A stretch of 64,000 nucleotides of DNA from Ruegeria meonggei (GTDB lineage: Bacteria > Pseudomonadota > Alphaproteobacteria > Rhodobacterales > Rhodobacteraceae): positions 124,001 to 188,000 of the forward strand of contig NZ_FWFP01000006.1 in the NCBI RefSeq assembly GCF_900172215.1, in the 5' to 3' direction. The position numbers and the translations under genes were made by a program. Shown one piece after another: positions 28,758-38,406 of the stretch (position 1 is the first letter of the stretch; every line of letters starts with the position of its first letter). The notes below the pieces were generated by a model. It was given only the letters and a program-made list of their open reading frames with translations. It was not told the origin of the DNA and did no database searches.

Positions 28758-29484
28758 CCGGATCAAACCCCACTTCTTTCATCAAGGCATCAGACCGGGT
28801 TTCGATCGCATCCTCCAGCCGTGCCAGAAACGCATCACGCCCGACACCCGATTCAATCGGGTCCAGAAAATCGACAATCGCCAGACCGGGTTTGCGCAAG
28901 ACACCTGTGCGCGGCCAGAACACCCCGGCATTTGTGGCCACCGGCACACAGGGAAACCCCAGCCCTTCATACAAAACGGCGGTGCCGATCTTGTAGGGTT
29001 TGCGCACACCCGGTGCGACGCGGGTGCCCTGCGGATAGATAACCAGCTGGCCGGGTTCCGTGAACTCTTTGGCCACGTCCTTGACCATCTTAGCAACCGC
29101 AGCGCCTCGCTTGCCGCGATCGACCGGGATACATCCCAGACGACGGGCATACATTCCGATGACCGGGGTCCACAGAAGCTCTCGCTTCATGATGAACTTG
29201 CCGTGGGGGATGGCGTCAAAGATCATGATGATGTCCAGAAAGGACTGGTGCTTGGCGCCGATCACAACCTCATCAACCGGAACCGCGCCGCGCACCTCAC
29301 AGCGGATACCGACCATCCAGCTGGCCAGCCACATCGTGGTCCGCGCATAGGTCTTGCACGCGTGCAGGGCCCCTCGTTTCGTGAGCAGAGCGTATGGGGC
29401 AAATAGAACACCAAGGATCAGCATCCACGCATAGATCACAATCATGAAGATCAGTGAGCGAACCCATTGAATCGCTGTGGCCAT
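28744..29484 (-). CDS. plsC: 1-acyl-sn-glycerol-3-phosphate acyltransferase
   Basis: Makes phosphatidic acid in the inner membrane. 246 residues with an N-terminal helix (about 8-30), the catalytic HX4D motif in AKHQSFLDIIM, a second block MKRELLWTPVIG, and the YPQGTRVAPG acyl-acceptor block. The start overlaps the ftsX stop by one base (TGATG), implying translational coupling with the FtsEX genes. The other acyltransferase-like frame in the window is at 1-227. Confidence 0.93.
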   Translation of the reverse strand: MATAIQWVRSLIFMIVIYAWMLILGVLFAPYALLTKRGALHACKTYARTTMWLASWMVGIRCEVRGAVPVDEVVIGAKHQSFLDIIMIFDAIPHGKFIMKRELLWTPVIGMYARRLGCIPVDRGKRGAAVAKMVKDVAKEFTEPGQLVIYPQGTRVAPGVRKPYKIGTAVLYEGLGFPCVPVATNAGVFWPRTGVLRKPGLAIVDFLDPIESGVGRDAFLARLEDAIETRSDALMKEVGFDPDGVH

Positions 29485-30383
29485 CAGGACAGCTCCTTTA
29501 ACTTACGGCTTGCGGCAGTCCATGTGGCCAGAAAGGCCACCGCCGCGCCCAGAAATGGAATCAGCACAGGTAATAGCCAGCCAATCCCCTGAAAGCCCAA
29601 TCCGGTCAGGAAGCCGCCCTCGTCCGAGGCTTCGGGCAATAGCAGAACGCTGGTCATGCCCAACAGAACTCCAACAACCGCGCCAAAAAAGGCACGGTAG
29701 GTAAAGCGACGCACAAAGGCGCGGGCAATAAAACGGTCACGGGCGCCGACCAGACGCAGGACTTCGATGATCTGCGCATTTGCCGCCAGCGAGGCATTGG
29801 CAGCCAGAGTAATCATCGCCGCCGTCGCCCCACCGATCAGCAGGATCGAGATCCATCCCAGCCGTCGCAGGGACATAGCGGCCTCGACCAAGGGCTCGCG
29901 CCAACGGGTGTGGTCGTCCAGCACCGCGCCGGGCACCTCGGCCCCGAGCCGCAGGCGTAGCCCGGCAGCGTCAAGACCGGGGTCGCCTTCGATGATTTCA
30001 ATCAGTTGCGGGATGGGCAACGTGTCCAGCGGCAGATCCGAACCGAACCAGGGGGACAGCAGGGCAGCTTGTTCTTCACGCGTCAACGCTCGGGCCGACG
30101 CGACACCAGGGGTTTGCCCCAGCACCGTCAGGGCCGCCTCGGTCTGCGCAGCAAGCTGTTCCGCAGGAGCGTTGATGCGCAGGGTGGCAGCCCCGGCCAA
30201 TTCGGTGCCCCAGCGATCCGCCAACCGCCCCGAAGCCAGCGACAGCGCCAACGCAAACACGGCCAGAAATGCCATTGCACCGGACACGAACAGGGTCAGA
30301 TGCGCGGTATAGCCGGTGGGTGGCACAACCCGGTCGGCGCGCGCGTCACGTTTCAGAAGGCCTCGGATTGTGCCCTGGCTCAT
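29484..30383 (-). CDS. ftsX: Cell division protein FtsX (permease-like subunit)
   Basis: Membrane partner of FtsE in the FtsEX complex that controls septal peptidoglycan hydrolases. 299 residues: first helix near 25-48, a periplasmic part of about 120 residues, then three helices (about 166-190, 220-245, 267-288), the usual FtsX topology. The motif IIEVLRLVGARDRFIARAFV marks the cytosolic loop contacting FtsE. It overlaps ftsE by four bases. Confidence 0.9.
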   Translation of the reverse strand: MSQGTIRGLLKRDARADRVVPPTGYTAHLTLFVSGAMAFLAVFALALSLASGRLADRWGTELAGAATLRINAPAEQLAAQTEAALTVLGQTPGVASARALTREEQAALLSPWFGSDLPLDTLPIPQLIEIIEGDPGLDAAGLRLRLGAEVPGAVLDDHTRWREPLVEAAMSLRRLGWISILLIGGATAAMITLAANASLAANAQIIEVLRLVGARDRFIARAFVRRFTYRAFFGAVVGVLLGMTSVLLLPEASDEGGFLTGLGFQGIGWLLPVLIPFLGAAVAFLATWTAASRKLKELS

Positions 30384-31057
30384 AAATCCGCCCCCGCCAA
30401 TTGTATCTGACGCTGCGAGATGCGCAGGACCCGGGCCTGCACCTGGCTTTTGGCCGCGCGGATCAGGCTAAGGTCATGGGTGGCGATCAACACGGTCTTG
30501 CCCATGCGGTTCAGCTCGACCAACAGGCGCAACAGACGTTGGGACATTTCCCAATCCACATTGCCGGTGGGTTCATCCGCCAGCACCACATCGGGCGACA
30601 GGATCACCGCACGGGCCAAAGCGGCACGCTGACGCTCGCCCCCCGACAATTCCGGCGGAAGCGCATCCAGCCGCGTCCCCAGCCCGACCCAACCAAGCAA
30701 TTCAGTCAAATCGTCTTTCTGGGCTGTTTCCCCGCGCCCGGACACCATCATCGGTAAGGATACGTTTTCTGCCAGCGTCATGTGGTCCAGAAACTGACAA
30801 TCCTGATGCACCACACCGATCCGACGGCGCAGCAAGGCCATTTGATCGCGGTCCAGACGGGCGATATCTTCCTCAAACGCGCTGAGCCGGCCTGAGGTCG
30901 GCAAAAGTGCGCCGTAGCACAGTTTGAGCAATGTCGTCTTTCCCGCCCCCGACGGGCCGGTCAGAAAGTGGAACGACCCCGGTTGCAGTTGCAGCGACAC
31001 ATTGCTCAGCAACTCTCCACCGCCATAGGTGTAGCTGACGTTTTCCAGCTCGATCAC
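30380..31057 (-). CDS. ftsE: Cell division ATP-binding protein FtsE
   Basis: ABC ATPase of FtsEX. 225 residues: Walker A GPSGAGKTTLLKL, Q-loop region VHQDCQFLDHMT, signature LSGGERQRAALARAVI, Walker B VVLADEPTGN, H-loop IATHDL. Length and short helical domain fit FtsE rather than a transporter. First gene of ftsE-ftsX-plsC; divergent from the zinc-ribbon gene across 183 bases. Confidence 0.93.
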   Translation of the reverse strand: MIELENVSYTYGGGELLSNVSLQLQPGSFHFLTGPSGAGKTTLLKLCYGALLPTSGRLSAFEEDIARLDRDQMALLRRRIGVVHQDCQFLDHMTLAENVSLPMMVSGRGETAQKDDLTELLGWVGLGTRLDALPPELSGGERQRAALARAVILSPDVVLADEPTGNVDWEMSQRLLRLLVELNRMGKTVLIATHDLSLIRAAKSQVQARVLRISQRQIQLAGADL

Positions 31058-31214
31058 AGGGGCCCCCGTTCTTGTTGCCGCCCTTCTTGCCCGAGCGCGG
31101 TTGTGGTTTCAATGCCTGCACCGGGTCGAATTGGCGACACTTGGACCGTGAAACCGAAAACACCCTTTGCTGTCGGGTCTTAACCGAATATCATCCTTGA
31201 AAAAACAATTATCA

Positions 31215-31236
31215 GGTCGGCTTCCCGACCGGGAGG
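31215..31236 (+). promoter_or_regulatory. Hairpin abutting the Shine-Dalgarno of the zinc-ribbon gene
   Basis: GGTCGG (31215-31220), loop CTTC, CCGACC (31225-31230), immediately followed by the ribosome site GGGAGG (31231-31236) and the ATG at 31241. A UUCG-like tight hairpin here may affect initiation. Confidence 0.45.
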
Positions 31237-31240
31237 CAGC

Positions 31241-32023
31241 ATGCGTCTTACTTGTCCGAATTGCAGCGCTCAGTATGAGGTTCCAGACGAGGTCATCCCA
31301 GAGGAAGGCCGCGACGTCCAGTGTTCGAACTGCGAGAAAACCTGGTTCCAGGCCAAATACCCGGATGCAGCGGAAGCCCAACCCGCAGCGCCGGTCGCCG
31401 AAGAAACCCCGGCAGAGCCTGATCCAATACCAGAGACCCCACCCGAGCCGACACCAGAGGTCAGCGTCGAGCCCGAGCCGACCCCAGAGGCCGCGCCTGA
31501 GCCGGAATCCGAGCCGGAGGCCCCCGCGCAGCAACCTGCCGCGACTGGAAGTGTTGATCCGGCAGTGGCCGGCATCCTGCGCGAAGAAGCCGCCAGAGAA
31601 TCCGAGCTGCGCGCGCAGGAAGGTGGCAGTCTGGAAAGCCAGCCCGATCTGGCGTTGGATACACCACCCGAACCCGACCCAAAACCCCCGGTCGAGGATC
31701 TGAGGGCCTCCGAAACCTCGGCCGATGCCGGTCAGGGCGACGCGCTGCCGGATGTCGAGGCGATCAATTCCAGTCTACGTGGTGACGATGCCCCGGCGCA
31801 GTCTGACGCGTCTCAGCCTGCGCCACGCAAATCAGGCGGCTTTATGCGCGGTTTAGCGCTGATCGTGATCATCGGCATCGTCTTGCTGCTGGTTTACAGC
31901 AACGCACGTCAGATCAGTGAGGCCGTGCCTCAGGCCGACCCGGTCCTGCAGTCTTATGTGTCGTTCGTGGATCAGGCGCGCGTGTGGCTCGAGGCGCAAA
32001 CCTCGGGCACATCGCAGAACTGA
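31241..32023 (+). CDS. MJ0042-type zinc-ribbon membrane protein
   Basis: 260 residues. An N-terminal zinc ribbon (RLTCPNCSAQYEVPDEVIPE, QCSNCEKTWF: CxxC...CxxC), a long acidic Pro/Glu-rich linker of repeating EPxPTPE-type units (about residues 45-190), one membrane helix (about 203-222), and a short periplasmic tail. The design suggests a cytosolic ribbon tethered to the membrane. Conserved next to ftsE in relatives as far as I recall; function unknown. Strong GGGAGG start signal. Confidence 0.85.
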   Translation: MRLTCPNCSAQYEVPDEVIPEEGRDVQCSNCEKTWFQAKYPDAAEAQPAAPVAEETPAEPDPIPETPPEPTPEVSVEPEPTPEAAPEPESEPEAPAQQPAATGSVDPAVAGILREEAARESELRAQEGGSLESQPDLALDTPPEPDPKPPVEDLRASETSADAGQGDALPDVEAINSSLRGDDAPAQSDASQPAPRKSGGFMRGLALIVIIGIVLLLVYSNARQISEAVPQADPVLQSYVSFVDQARVWLEAQTSGTSQN

Positions 32024-32032
32024 CCGGTTTGA

Positions 32033-34585
32033 TCAGAACCGCTCTAACAGCCGTTTAAGGTATTCCAGTTCGATTTGTGGTCGGTCCGTGTCGCCGGTGC
32101 GGCGGCGGATTTCGTCCAACAACTCGCGCGCCCGGCGATAGACGTCTTCGCCCTGCAACAGGTTGTCATCGGTCGAAATAGACCCGTTCGCGCCCGGAGT
32201 GCGCCCCAACGGATCGCGGTTATTGGCTTGCATATCGCCTTCCTGCGCGCCCTGACCAGGCTGGTTCTGCTGGTTCTCGGCCAACGCCTCGCCCAGTGAC
32301 CGCATGCCTTCACGAAGGGCTTCCATCGCCTCGGACTGGCGGTCAATCGCTTCGGCCAAATCGTCGCTACGCAGGGCCTGTTCGGCATCATCCATGGCGC
32401 GACCCGCGCGATCCAGCGCATCGCGCGCAGCCTCGCCCTCGGGTGTTCCGCCACCAGGCAGATTTTGCTGCTGGCGGCCCAGTTCATCCCGCAGGGCCTG
32501 CTGACGGTCTGCCAGAGACCCTTCCTGCCCCTGCTGACCACCGCCATCAGCCTGATCCGAGCCTTCCTGACCGCGACCGCCTTGTCCTTCGTGGCTTTCA
32601 CCCCGACCCTGACCGCCATTGCGGCCCTCGTTGTTCTGGCTTTGGCCGGATTGCGTACCCGGGTTGAATTGTTCCTGAAGATCGCGGAAGGCCCGGTCGC
32701 TCAGGCCCTGTTGGTCGCGCAAGGTTTCTGCCAACCCTTCCATAGCCTGCTGGCCTTCGGATTGCTGACCCTGACCTTGCCCTTGGGTGACGCGCATGTT
32801 CTCCATCATCTGCTGGAACTCTTCCAGCGCCTGCTGCGCCTCGGCCATGCGGCCCTGTTCCATCAACTCCTGAATGCGATCCATCATCCGTTGTAGATCG
32901 TCCTGAGTCATCTGCAGGGTTTCACCGTTCTGACCCTGTGGGTTTTCGCCGTCCTCGCCGTTTTCTTGCGCCAGACGCTGAAGCTGGCGCATATAATCCT
33001 GCGTGGCGTCGCGTAGTTCCTGCATCAGCTCAGCGATTTCCTCGTCGCTGGCGCCGTTCTGCATCGCCTCGGTCAGGCGTTCCTGCGCGCGGCGCATTCG
33101 TTCCAGCGCATCAGCCAGCGTGCCCTCTTCGATCAGAACAGCCAGATCCCACAGGGCCTGCGCAATCTCTTCCTGTTGTTCCGGCTTTAGGTCGTATCGG
33201 GTAAATGTTTCCAATCGGCGCAGGGTAACACGCAGGCGCAGATATGCGGTATCCGACCGGAAGAAGTCTTCGGGCAGGTGCGACACCGCCCGCAACAGCT
33301 GTGCAACACGGGGTGCGTTGTCCCGCGACCACAGCAGATCCCGACGCTGTTCCATCACCGCTGCCGCCAGCGGATCAAAGAAGCGCCGCGCCGGTAGCGC
33401 CGTCACATAAGGTTCCGAGCTGGTTTCCTGATCTGCCGCGTCCCGTGCGGTTAACGTGATCCTGACCGGCAAATGCGCCCAGGGGTGCTGCGAGAAATCC
33501 TCAATCAAATCTTCGGTGAAATCGGCGCGGTCCCCGGTGATCGGCATCGGCAGTTCGACCTCGATCACCTCGCGCTCTTCCGGGGCTACGGTCAGGCCAT
33601 AGCGACGGTCAAGCGCAGCCAGGTCAAGCTCGATCGTGGCGGTTCCGGACACAACGCCGTAGTCATCACCAGCGGCAAAGGGCAATCTCATCTGCCCGCC
33701 CGCCTCGGCCTCGGCTGCGTCTGCCACACCAATCCGGGGGGCGATGTCCTGAAGGACGTCCAGCGACCAATCACGCCCGGCCGGTCCCACGATCCTAAGC
33801 TGGCCCGAACGGTTTACAACGATATCCTGTTCGGGGTCCGTTGCCTCGACTGTGCCCAACGGCGTGGTGGTTTCGGTCAGCGTATGCGCGCCAACCTCGC
33901 CGTAAAAGCGCAGCGTTATGCGGCTGCCTTGCGGGACAGACAGTGTCGGGCCGGATTGATCCGCCAGATACAATGTCGGAAGCCCGGTATAGCGGGGCGG
34001 TTCGACCCAGCCTTCCCAGCTGGGTCCTTGCCCGGCCACCGCCGCGCCGGGGGCCATATCGGCCACAGACCCGATGCGCCAGAACGACCCGAACAGGCCC
34101 GCAATCACCAGCGCCAGCAAGGCGGAATAACGCAGCGCATAAGGGTCCCTGTCAGCCAGGCGCAGATCGGGTTTGACCGGCTCGGCCTGTGCCGCTTGTT
34201 GCGCCATGCGGGTCTGGTGTGCGTGCCACAGGGCAACCGAATCCGTATCCATCGAACCGATGGCCTGATCATCCATCAACGCCTGAATCGGCCGCCCAGG
34301 CAGAGATTCGTCCAGCCGCATCAGTGCTTCGGCCCGCGATGGCGCATGGAATCGCCTTGCGCCCAGTATCAAGGTCACCAGCAAACCCACAAGCGCCACA
34401 CCGCCCACAGTCCAGACGGTTTCAACTCCGACATGATCCTGTAACCCCAGCATCAAAGCAGCCAGAATCGCCATGAAAACCGAGAAAAACGGCCAAAATG
34501 CACGCAAAACCTGCTCGGCAAGCATTCCTGCATGCGTCAGCAGCAGGGACAGTCTTGGGATCGGCAGGGTCTGTCTTGCGGTCAA
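32033..34585 (-). CDS. TIGR02302 / DUF4175 family membrane protein
   Basis: 850 residues. Two to three N-terminal helices (about 25-70 and 150-170), a beta-rich middle, and a helical C-terminal third with a Gln/Gly/Glu-rich low-complexity stretch, then AALRDELGRQQQ-type coiled repeats and a conserved end with NLLQGEDVYRRARELLDEIR and LEYLKRLLERF. This matches TIGR02302, an alphaproteobacterial family of unknown function that usually follows lysA. It lies 36 bases after lysA on the same strand. Confidence 0.9.
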   Translation of the reverse strand: MTARQTLPIPRLSLLLTHAGMLAEQVLRAFWPFFSVFMAILAALMLGLQDHVGVETVWTVGGVALVGLLVTLILGARRFHAPSRAEALMRLDESLPGRPIQALMDDQAIGSMDTDSVALWHAHQTRMAQQAAQAEPVKPDLRLADRDPYALRYSALLALVIAGLFGSFWRIGSVADMAPGAAVAGQGPSWEGWVEPPRYTGLPTLYLADQSGPTLSVPQGSRITLRFYGEVGAHTLTETTTPLGTVEATDPEQDIVVNRSGQLRIVGPAGRDWSLDVLQDIAPRIGVADAAEAEAGGQMRLPFAAGDDYGVVSGTATIELDLAALDRRYGLTVAPEEREVIEVELPMPITGDRADFTEDLIEDFSQHPWAHLPVRITLTARDAADQETSSEPYVTALPARRFFDPLAAAVMEQRRDLLWSRDNAPRVAQLLRAVSHLPEDFFRSDTAYLRLRVTLRRLETFTRYDLKPEQQEEIAQALWDLAVLIEEGTLADALERMRRAQERLTEAMQNGASDEEIAELMQELRDATQDYMRQLQRLAQENGEDGENPQGQNGETLQMTQDDLQRMMDRIQELMEQGRMAEAQQALEEFQQMMENMRVTQGQGQGQQSEGQQAMEGLAETLRDQQGLSDRAFRDLQEQFNPGTQSGQSQNNEGRNGGQGRGESHEGQGGRGQEGSDQADGGGQQGQEGSLADRQQALRDELGRQQQNLPGGGTPEGEAARDALDRAGRAMDDAEQALRSDDLAEAIDRQSEAMEALREGMRSLGEALAENQQNQPGQGAQEGDMQANNRDPLGRTPGANGSISTDDNLLQGEDVYRRARELLDEIRRRTGDTDRPQIELEYLKRLLERF

Positions 34586-34621
34586 GGCGGGCCTCCGTGG
34601 CGGATCCGCGCGCCTATCGCG

Positions 34622-35887
34622 TCAGAGCCACTCGGGTATGGTATCGCGGTTTATCATTTCGTCAAAGGTAGGCCGTTCACGAATAACTGCAAATTGATCC
34701 CCGTGCACCAGAACTTCGGGAATCAGAGGTCGGGTATTGTATTCGCTGGACATCACTGCGCCATAGGCTCCGGCGCTACGGAAGGCGACCAGATCACCCG
34801 GCACCAGCGGCGGCATGTTGCGTTGCTTGGCGAAGGTGTCACCGGATTCGCAAACCGGACCAACAATGTCATAGGGCTGCTGTTCCACGCCCGGCGCAGG
34901 TTCCTGCACGGCGATGATATCGTGATATGCCTCATACATCGCAGGACGGATCAGATCGTTCATCGCTCCATCGAGGATCAGGAAATCGCGGTCTTCACCG
35001 GATTTTACATAGATGACCTTGCTAACCATCAAGCCCGCATTACCCGCGATCAGGCGACCCGGCTCAATTTCGATCTCGCAGCCCAGATGGCCCAGCGTTT
35101 TCTTGATCATGGCGCCATATTCCACCGGCAGCGGCGGTGCGTCATTCGAGCGGGCATAAGGAATGCCCAGACCACCGCCCAAATCGAGGCGTCGGATATT
35201 GTGACCCTCTGCCCGCAGACGCTCGGTCAGTTCGGCAACCTTGTTATAAGCCAGCTCAAACGGCTCCAGCTCGGTCAGCTGCGATCCAATGTGGACGTCG
35301 ATCCCGATCACCTCCAGCCCCGGCAGGCTGGCCGCATGGGCATACACCTCAGAGGCGCGGGCGATGGGGATGCCGAACTTGTTCTCGGACTTGCCGGTCG
35401 CGATCTTTGCGTGCGTCTTGGCGTCAACGTCCGGGTTCACCCGCACAGTGATTGGGGCCACCACGCCAAGTTCCAACGCGACGGCGTTGATCACCTCCAT
35501 CTCGGGTTCCGATTCCACGTTGAACTGGCGGATGCCACCGGTCAGCGCAGTACAGATTTCATCCGCTGTTTTTCCAACACCTGAAAAGACGATTTTGTCG
35601 CCAGGCACACCGGCTGCCTTGGCGCGCATGTATTCACCACCCGAGACGACATCCATCCCGGCACCTGCCTGCGCCAATGTTTTCAGAATCGCCTGATTGC
35701 TGGCGGCCTTCATCGCGTAACAAACAAGGTGGTCCGTGCCGTCCAACGCGTCATCAAACAGCTGAAAATGCCGCAGCAACGTGGCGGTGGAATACACATA
35801 GAACGGCGTTCCGACCGCAGCAGCGATTTCGGAGATTGGTACATCCTCGGCGTAAAGCGCGCCGTCGCGGTAAAGAAAGTGATCCAT
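34622..35887 (-). CDS. lysA: Diaminopimelate decarboxylase
   Basis: Final step of lysine synthesis: meso-DAP to lysine plus CO2, PLP-dependent. 421 residues: PLP lysine in VCYAMKAASN, GEYMRAKAAG, HIGSQL, GGGLGIPY, ILDGAMNDLIRPAMYEA, and the active-site CESGDTFA. Within argH, two small lipoprotein genes, lysA and TIGR02302, all on one strand. Confidence 0.96.
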   Translation of the reverse strand: MDHFLYRDGALYAEDVPISEIAAAVGTPFYVYSTATLLRHFQLFDDALDGTDHLVCYAMKAASNQAILKTLAQAGAGMDVVSGGEYMRAKAAGVPGDKIVFSGVGKTADEICTALTGGIRQFNVESEPEMEVINAVALELGVVAPITVRVNPDVDAKTHAKIATGKSENKFGIPIARASEVYAHAASLPGLEVIGIDVHIGSQLTELEPFELAYNKVAELTERLRAEGHNIRRLDLGGGLGIPYARSNDAPPLPVEYGAMIKKTLGHLGCEIEIEPGRLIAGNAGLMVSKVIYVKSGEDRDFLILDGAMNDLIRPAMYEAYHDIIAVQEPAPGVEQQPYDIVGPVCESGDTFAKQRNMPPLVPGDLVAFRSAGAYGAVMSSEYNTRPLIPEVLVHGDQFAVIRERPTFDEMINRDTIPEWL

Positions 35888-35951
35888 ACAGCGCGCTTAG
35901 ACCAAAACCGCGGCGCGGATCAATGGATTCTGTACCGTCTTCTTCGTTCCT

Positions 35952-36101
35952 TCACTTTCGTGTTGAAACGCCAACCCGGCCATAGCCCGAGATTGAGATA
36001 CCACTGCCGCCGCTTTCAGCAGCCGGTTCAGGGCGCGGTTTGTAAGAAGGATCGCAAGCCGCGAGAAGGGCAAAGGACAGGATCAGGCCGATGAATTTCA
36101 T
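35952..36101 (-). CDS. 49-residue lipoprotein
   Basis: ATG at 36101, TGA at 35952. Begins MKFIGLILSFALLAACDPSY: a short signal with lipobox LAAC (Cys 16), then a Pro-rich spacer and a Gly/Ser-rich end, GSGISISGYGRVGVSTRK. It lies 82 bases downstream of the similar small lipoprotein at 36184 and 64 bases upstream of lysA. Function unknown. Confidence 0.65.
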   Translation of the reverse strand: MKFIGLILSFALLAACDPSYKPRPEPAAESGGSGISISGYGRVGVSTRK

Positions 36102-36183
36102 TTTGTCGTCTTGTGTTCAGAGTGTCGGCACAGGGCCAGTCATACAGTGCAAATGGGACCGCGGCAGGTGAATTACAAATGCG

Positions 36184-36366
36184 TCACAGACCCAGATAAA
36201 CACCGAAACCGCCGCTGCGCAGCCCAACGCCGCCACCGACATGGGTGCCGCTGCTGCCGACGCCGATATTGGCGCTCATCGTCGGTTGGATTGGTTCACC
36301 GTCCGCGCCACAAGCGGCCAAAACAAATCCCACTGTAACCATAAGGACCATACGTAGTATCTGCAT
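36184..36366 (-). CDS. 60-residue lipoprotein
   Basis: ATG at 36366 ([20 protein letters not shown]), sharing one base with the argH stop (TGATG). Lipobox LAAC with Cys 19, followed by a Gly-rich mature part (GVGSSGTHVGGGVGLRSGGF) ending in VYLGL. The shape resembles the 49-residue lipoprotein downstream, so the two may be related. Short lipoproteins at this spot after argH occur in related genomes in my memory. Function unknown. Confidence 0.7.
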   Translation of the reverse strand: MQILRMVLMVTVGFVLAACGADGEPIQPTMSANIGVGSSGTHVGGGVGLRSGGFGVYLGL

Positions 36367-37754
36367 CACACCAGCGCCTTCCACCGTTTGACCTGCGCAC
36401 GGACCTGATCCGGTGCCGTGCCGCCGTAGGACTGGCGCGAGTTTACCGAATTTTCGACCGTAAGGACAGAAAAGACATCATCAGTGATATCCGCGTGCAC
36501 CGATTGCATATCGTCCAGTGACAGATCGGGCAGGTCACAGCCTTTGCTCTCGGCCATCGCCACCAGCGATCCGGTAACGTGATGGGCATCGCGGAACGGC
36601 AGGCCCAGCACCCGCACCAGCCAGTCGGCCAGATCGGTCGCGGTCGAGAAACCAGACCCCGCCGCGGCGGCCAGGCTGTCGCGGTTGGCGGTCATGTCCT
36701 TGACCATGCCTTCCATCGCCGCCAGCGCCAGCATCAGGCTGTCGGCGGCGTCAAACACCTGTTCCTTGTCTTCCTGCATATCCTTGGAATAGGTCAGCGG
36801 AAGCCCTTTCATCACCATCATCAGGCCGGTATTGGCACCATAGATGCGTCCGACCTTGGCGCGGATCAGCTCGGCCGCATCAGGGTTTTTCTTTTGCGGC
36901 ATGATCGACGACCCGGTCGAGAACCGATCCGACAGCGTTACAAACCGGAACTGGGCCGAAGACCAGATCACCAGCTCTTCGGCAAAACGCGACAGGTGCA
37001 TGGCGCAGATCGAGGCCGTCGACAGGAACTCCAGCGCAAAATCGCGGTCGCTGACGGCGTCCAGCGAATTGGCAGCGGGACGGTCGAAGCCCAGCGCCTC
37101 GGCGGTCATGACCCGATCAATAGGGAACGAGGTGCCTGCCAGCGCCGCCGCCCCCAGCGGCGATTCGTTCATACGAACACGGGCATCGCGCACGCGGGAC
37201 AGATCACGGCCAAACATTTCAACATAGGCCATCATGTGATGGCCCCATGTCACCGGCTGCGCAGTTTGCAGATGGGTGAAACCGGGCATGACCCAATCAG
37301 CGCCAGCCTCGGCCTGCGCCAAAAGCGCGCGGATCAGGGCCAGCAGGCCGGATTCAGCCGCATCAAACTGATCGCGGACCCAAAGTTTGAAATCGGTCGC
37401 CACCTGATCATTGCGCGACCGGCCTGTATGCAAACGACCTGCGGGTTCGCCAATCACCTCTTTCAGGCGCGCCTCGACATTCATGTGGATGTCTTCCAGC
37501 GCGGTCGAGAACTGAAATTCTCCGTTCTGGATTTCTGACAAAACGGTGAGCAGGCCTTCCCGAATAGCCTGCGCATCACTATCAGTAATAACACCTGTGG
37601 CAGCCAGCATGGCGGCATGGGCACGCGAGCCTGCAATGTCCTGGGCTGCCATCCGCTGATCGAACCCGATCGAGGCGTTGATCGCCTCCATGATCGCGTC
37701 TGGACCGGCGGCAAAGCGGCCGCCCCACATCTGGTTCGAAGATTGATCGGTCAT
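36366..37754 (-). CDS. argH: Argininosuccinate lyase
   Basis: Splits argininosuccinate to arginine and fumarate. 462 residues: [36 protein letters not shown] (active-site loop), [16 protein letters not shown], and the fumarase-superfamily signature [12 protein letters not shown]. First gene of its strand's run; divergent from the TlpA-like gene with only 21 bases between the starts. Confidence 0.97.
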   Translation of the reverse strand: MTDQSSNQMWGGRFAAGPDAIMEAINASIGFDQRMAAQDIAGSRAHAAMLAATGVITDSDAQAIREGLLTVLSEIQNGEFQFSTALEDIHMNVEARLKEVIGEPAGRLHTGRSRNDQVATDFKLWVRDQFDAAESGLLALIRALLAQAEAGADWVMPGFTHLQTAQPVTWGHHMMAYVEMFGRDLSRVRDARVRMNESPLGAAALAGTSFPIDRVMTAEALGFDRPAANSLDAVSDRDFALEFLSTASICAMHLSRFAEELVIWSSAQFRFVTLSDRFSTGSSIMPQKKNPDAAELIRAKVGRIYGANTGLMMVMKGLPLTYSKDMQEDKEQVFDAADSLMLALAAMEGMVKDMTANRDSLAAAAGSGFSTATDLADWLVRVLGLPFRDAHHVTGSLVAMAESKGCDLPDLSLDDMQSVHADITDDVFSVLTVENSVNSRQSYGGTAPDQVRAQVKRWKALV

Positions 37755-37775
37755 GTAAGAAAACCCGGAGTTGAT

Positions 37776-38342
37776 ATGCGCCTATTTCGTCTGATCCCCC
37801 TTTATATGGCCCTTGCTCTGGGTGCAAACGCGGCTTTGGCCGCAGATGCCGATACTCTGGCCCCACTGCGGGACGGCACCCTGAAGCGGCTGATCCTGCA
37901 TAAAGAGCCCAAACCAGTCGCCGCGGTTGAGTTTCAGCTTGAAGATGATGGCGGCACCGCAACGCTCGAGGATTACAAGGGCAAGTATGTGCTGCTGAAC
38001 TTCTGGGCCACCTGGTGCGCGCCCTGCCGCAAGGAAATGCCGCAGATCGCTGAACTGCAGGCCGAGTTTGGTGGCGACAAGTTCGAGGTTCTGACACTGG
38101 CTACTGGGCGCAACTCGCCTGCCGGGATCAAGAAGTTCTTCGAAGAGAACGGCATCGACAACCTGCCACGACATCAGGATGCTGGCTCGGCCGTGGCGCG
38201 GGAAATGGGTGTGATCGCCTTGCCTATTACCGTCATTCTGGACCCCGATGGCAATGAAATTGCCCGCCTGATCGGGGATGCCGAATGGAATTCGGACAGC
38301 GCCAAAGCGATTGTATCAGCGCTGGTTGGTGGCGAAAGCTAA
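37776..38342 (+). CDS. TlpA/ResA-type periplasmic thioredoxin
   Basis: 188 residues from ATG 37776, preceded by CCGGAG. Signal peptide to about residue 23 (ANAALA). Thioredoxin fold with [15 protein letters not shown] (redox CxxC = CAPC), then [14 protein letters not shown] with the cis-Pro. Such proteins reduce disulfides of cytochrome c or cytochrome-oxidase assembly factors in the periplasm; the specific client is unknown. Divergent from argH; a longer frame into argH was rejected. Confidence 0.88.
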   Translation: MRLFRLIPLYMALALGANAALAADADTLAPLRDGTLKRLILHKEPKPVAAVEFQLEDDGGTATLEDYKGKYVLLNFWATWCAPCRKEMPQIAELQAEFGGDKFEVLTLATGRNSPAGIKKFFEENGIDNLPRHQDAGSAVAREMGVIALPITVILDPDGNEIARLIGDAEWNSDSAKAIVSALVGGES

Positions 38343-38406
38343 GTAAGACACTTAAAAAACAACGAATCGTGCTATTCTCTCAGCTTTAATTGGTGAGGGT
38401 TTAGCT

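Noticed and set aside
32300..32800. Gln/Gly-rich repeats as a separate repeat element
   Set aside because: They are low-complexity coding sequence within the TIGR02302 protein.
33473..34444. 323-codon plus-strand frame
   Set aside because: Antisense to the TIGR02302 gene, with Arg/Gly/His-heavy composition typical of shadows.
37617..37775. Upstream extension of the TlpA-like protein
   Set aside because: Would overlap the argH 5' end and place a non-signal sequence before a clear signal peptide with its own ribosome site.
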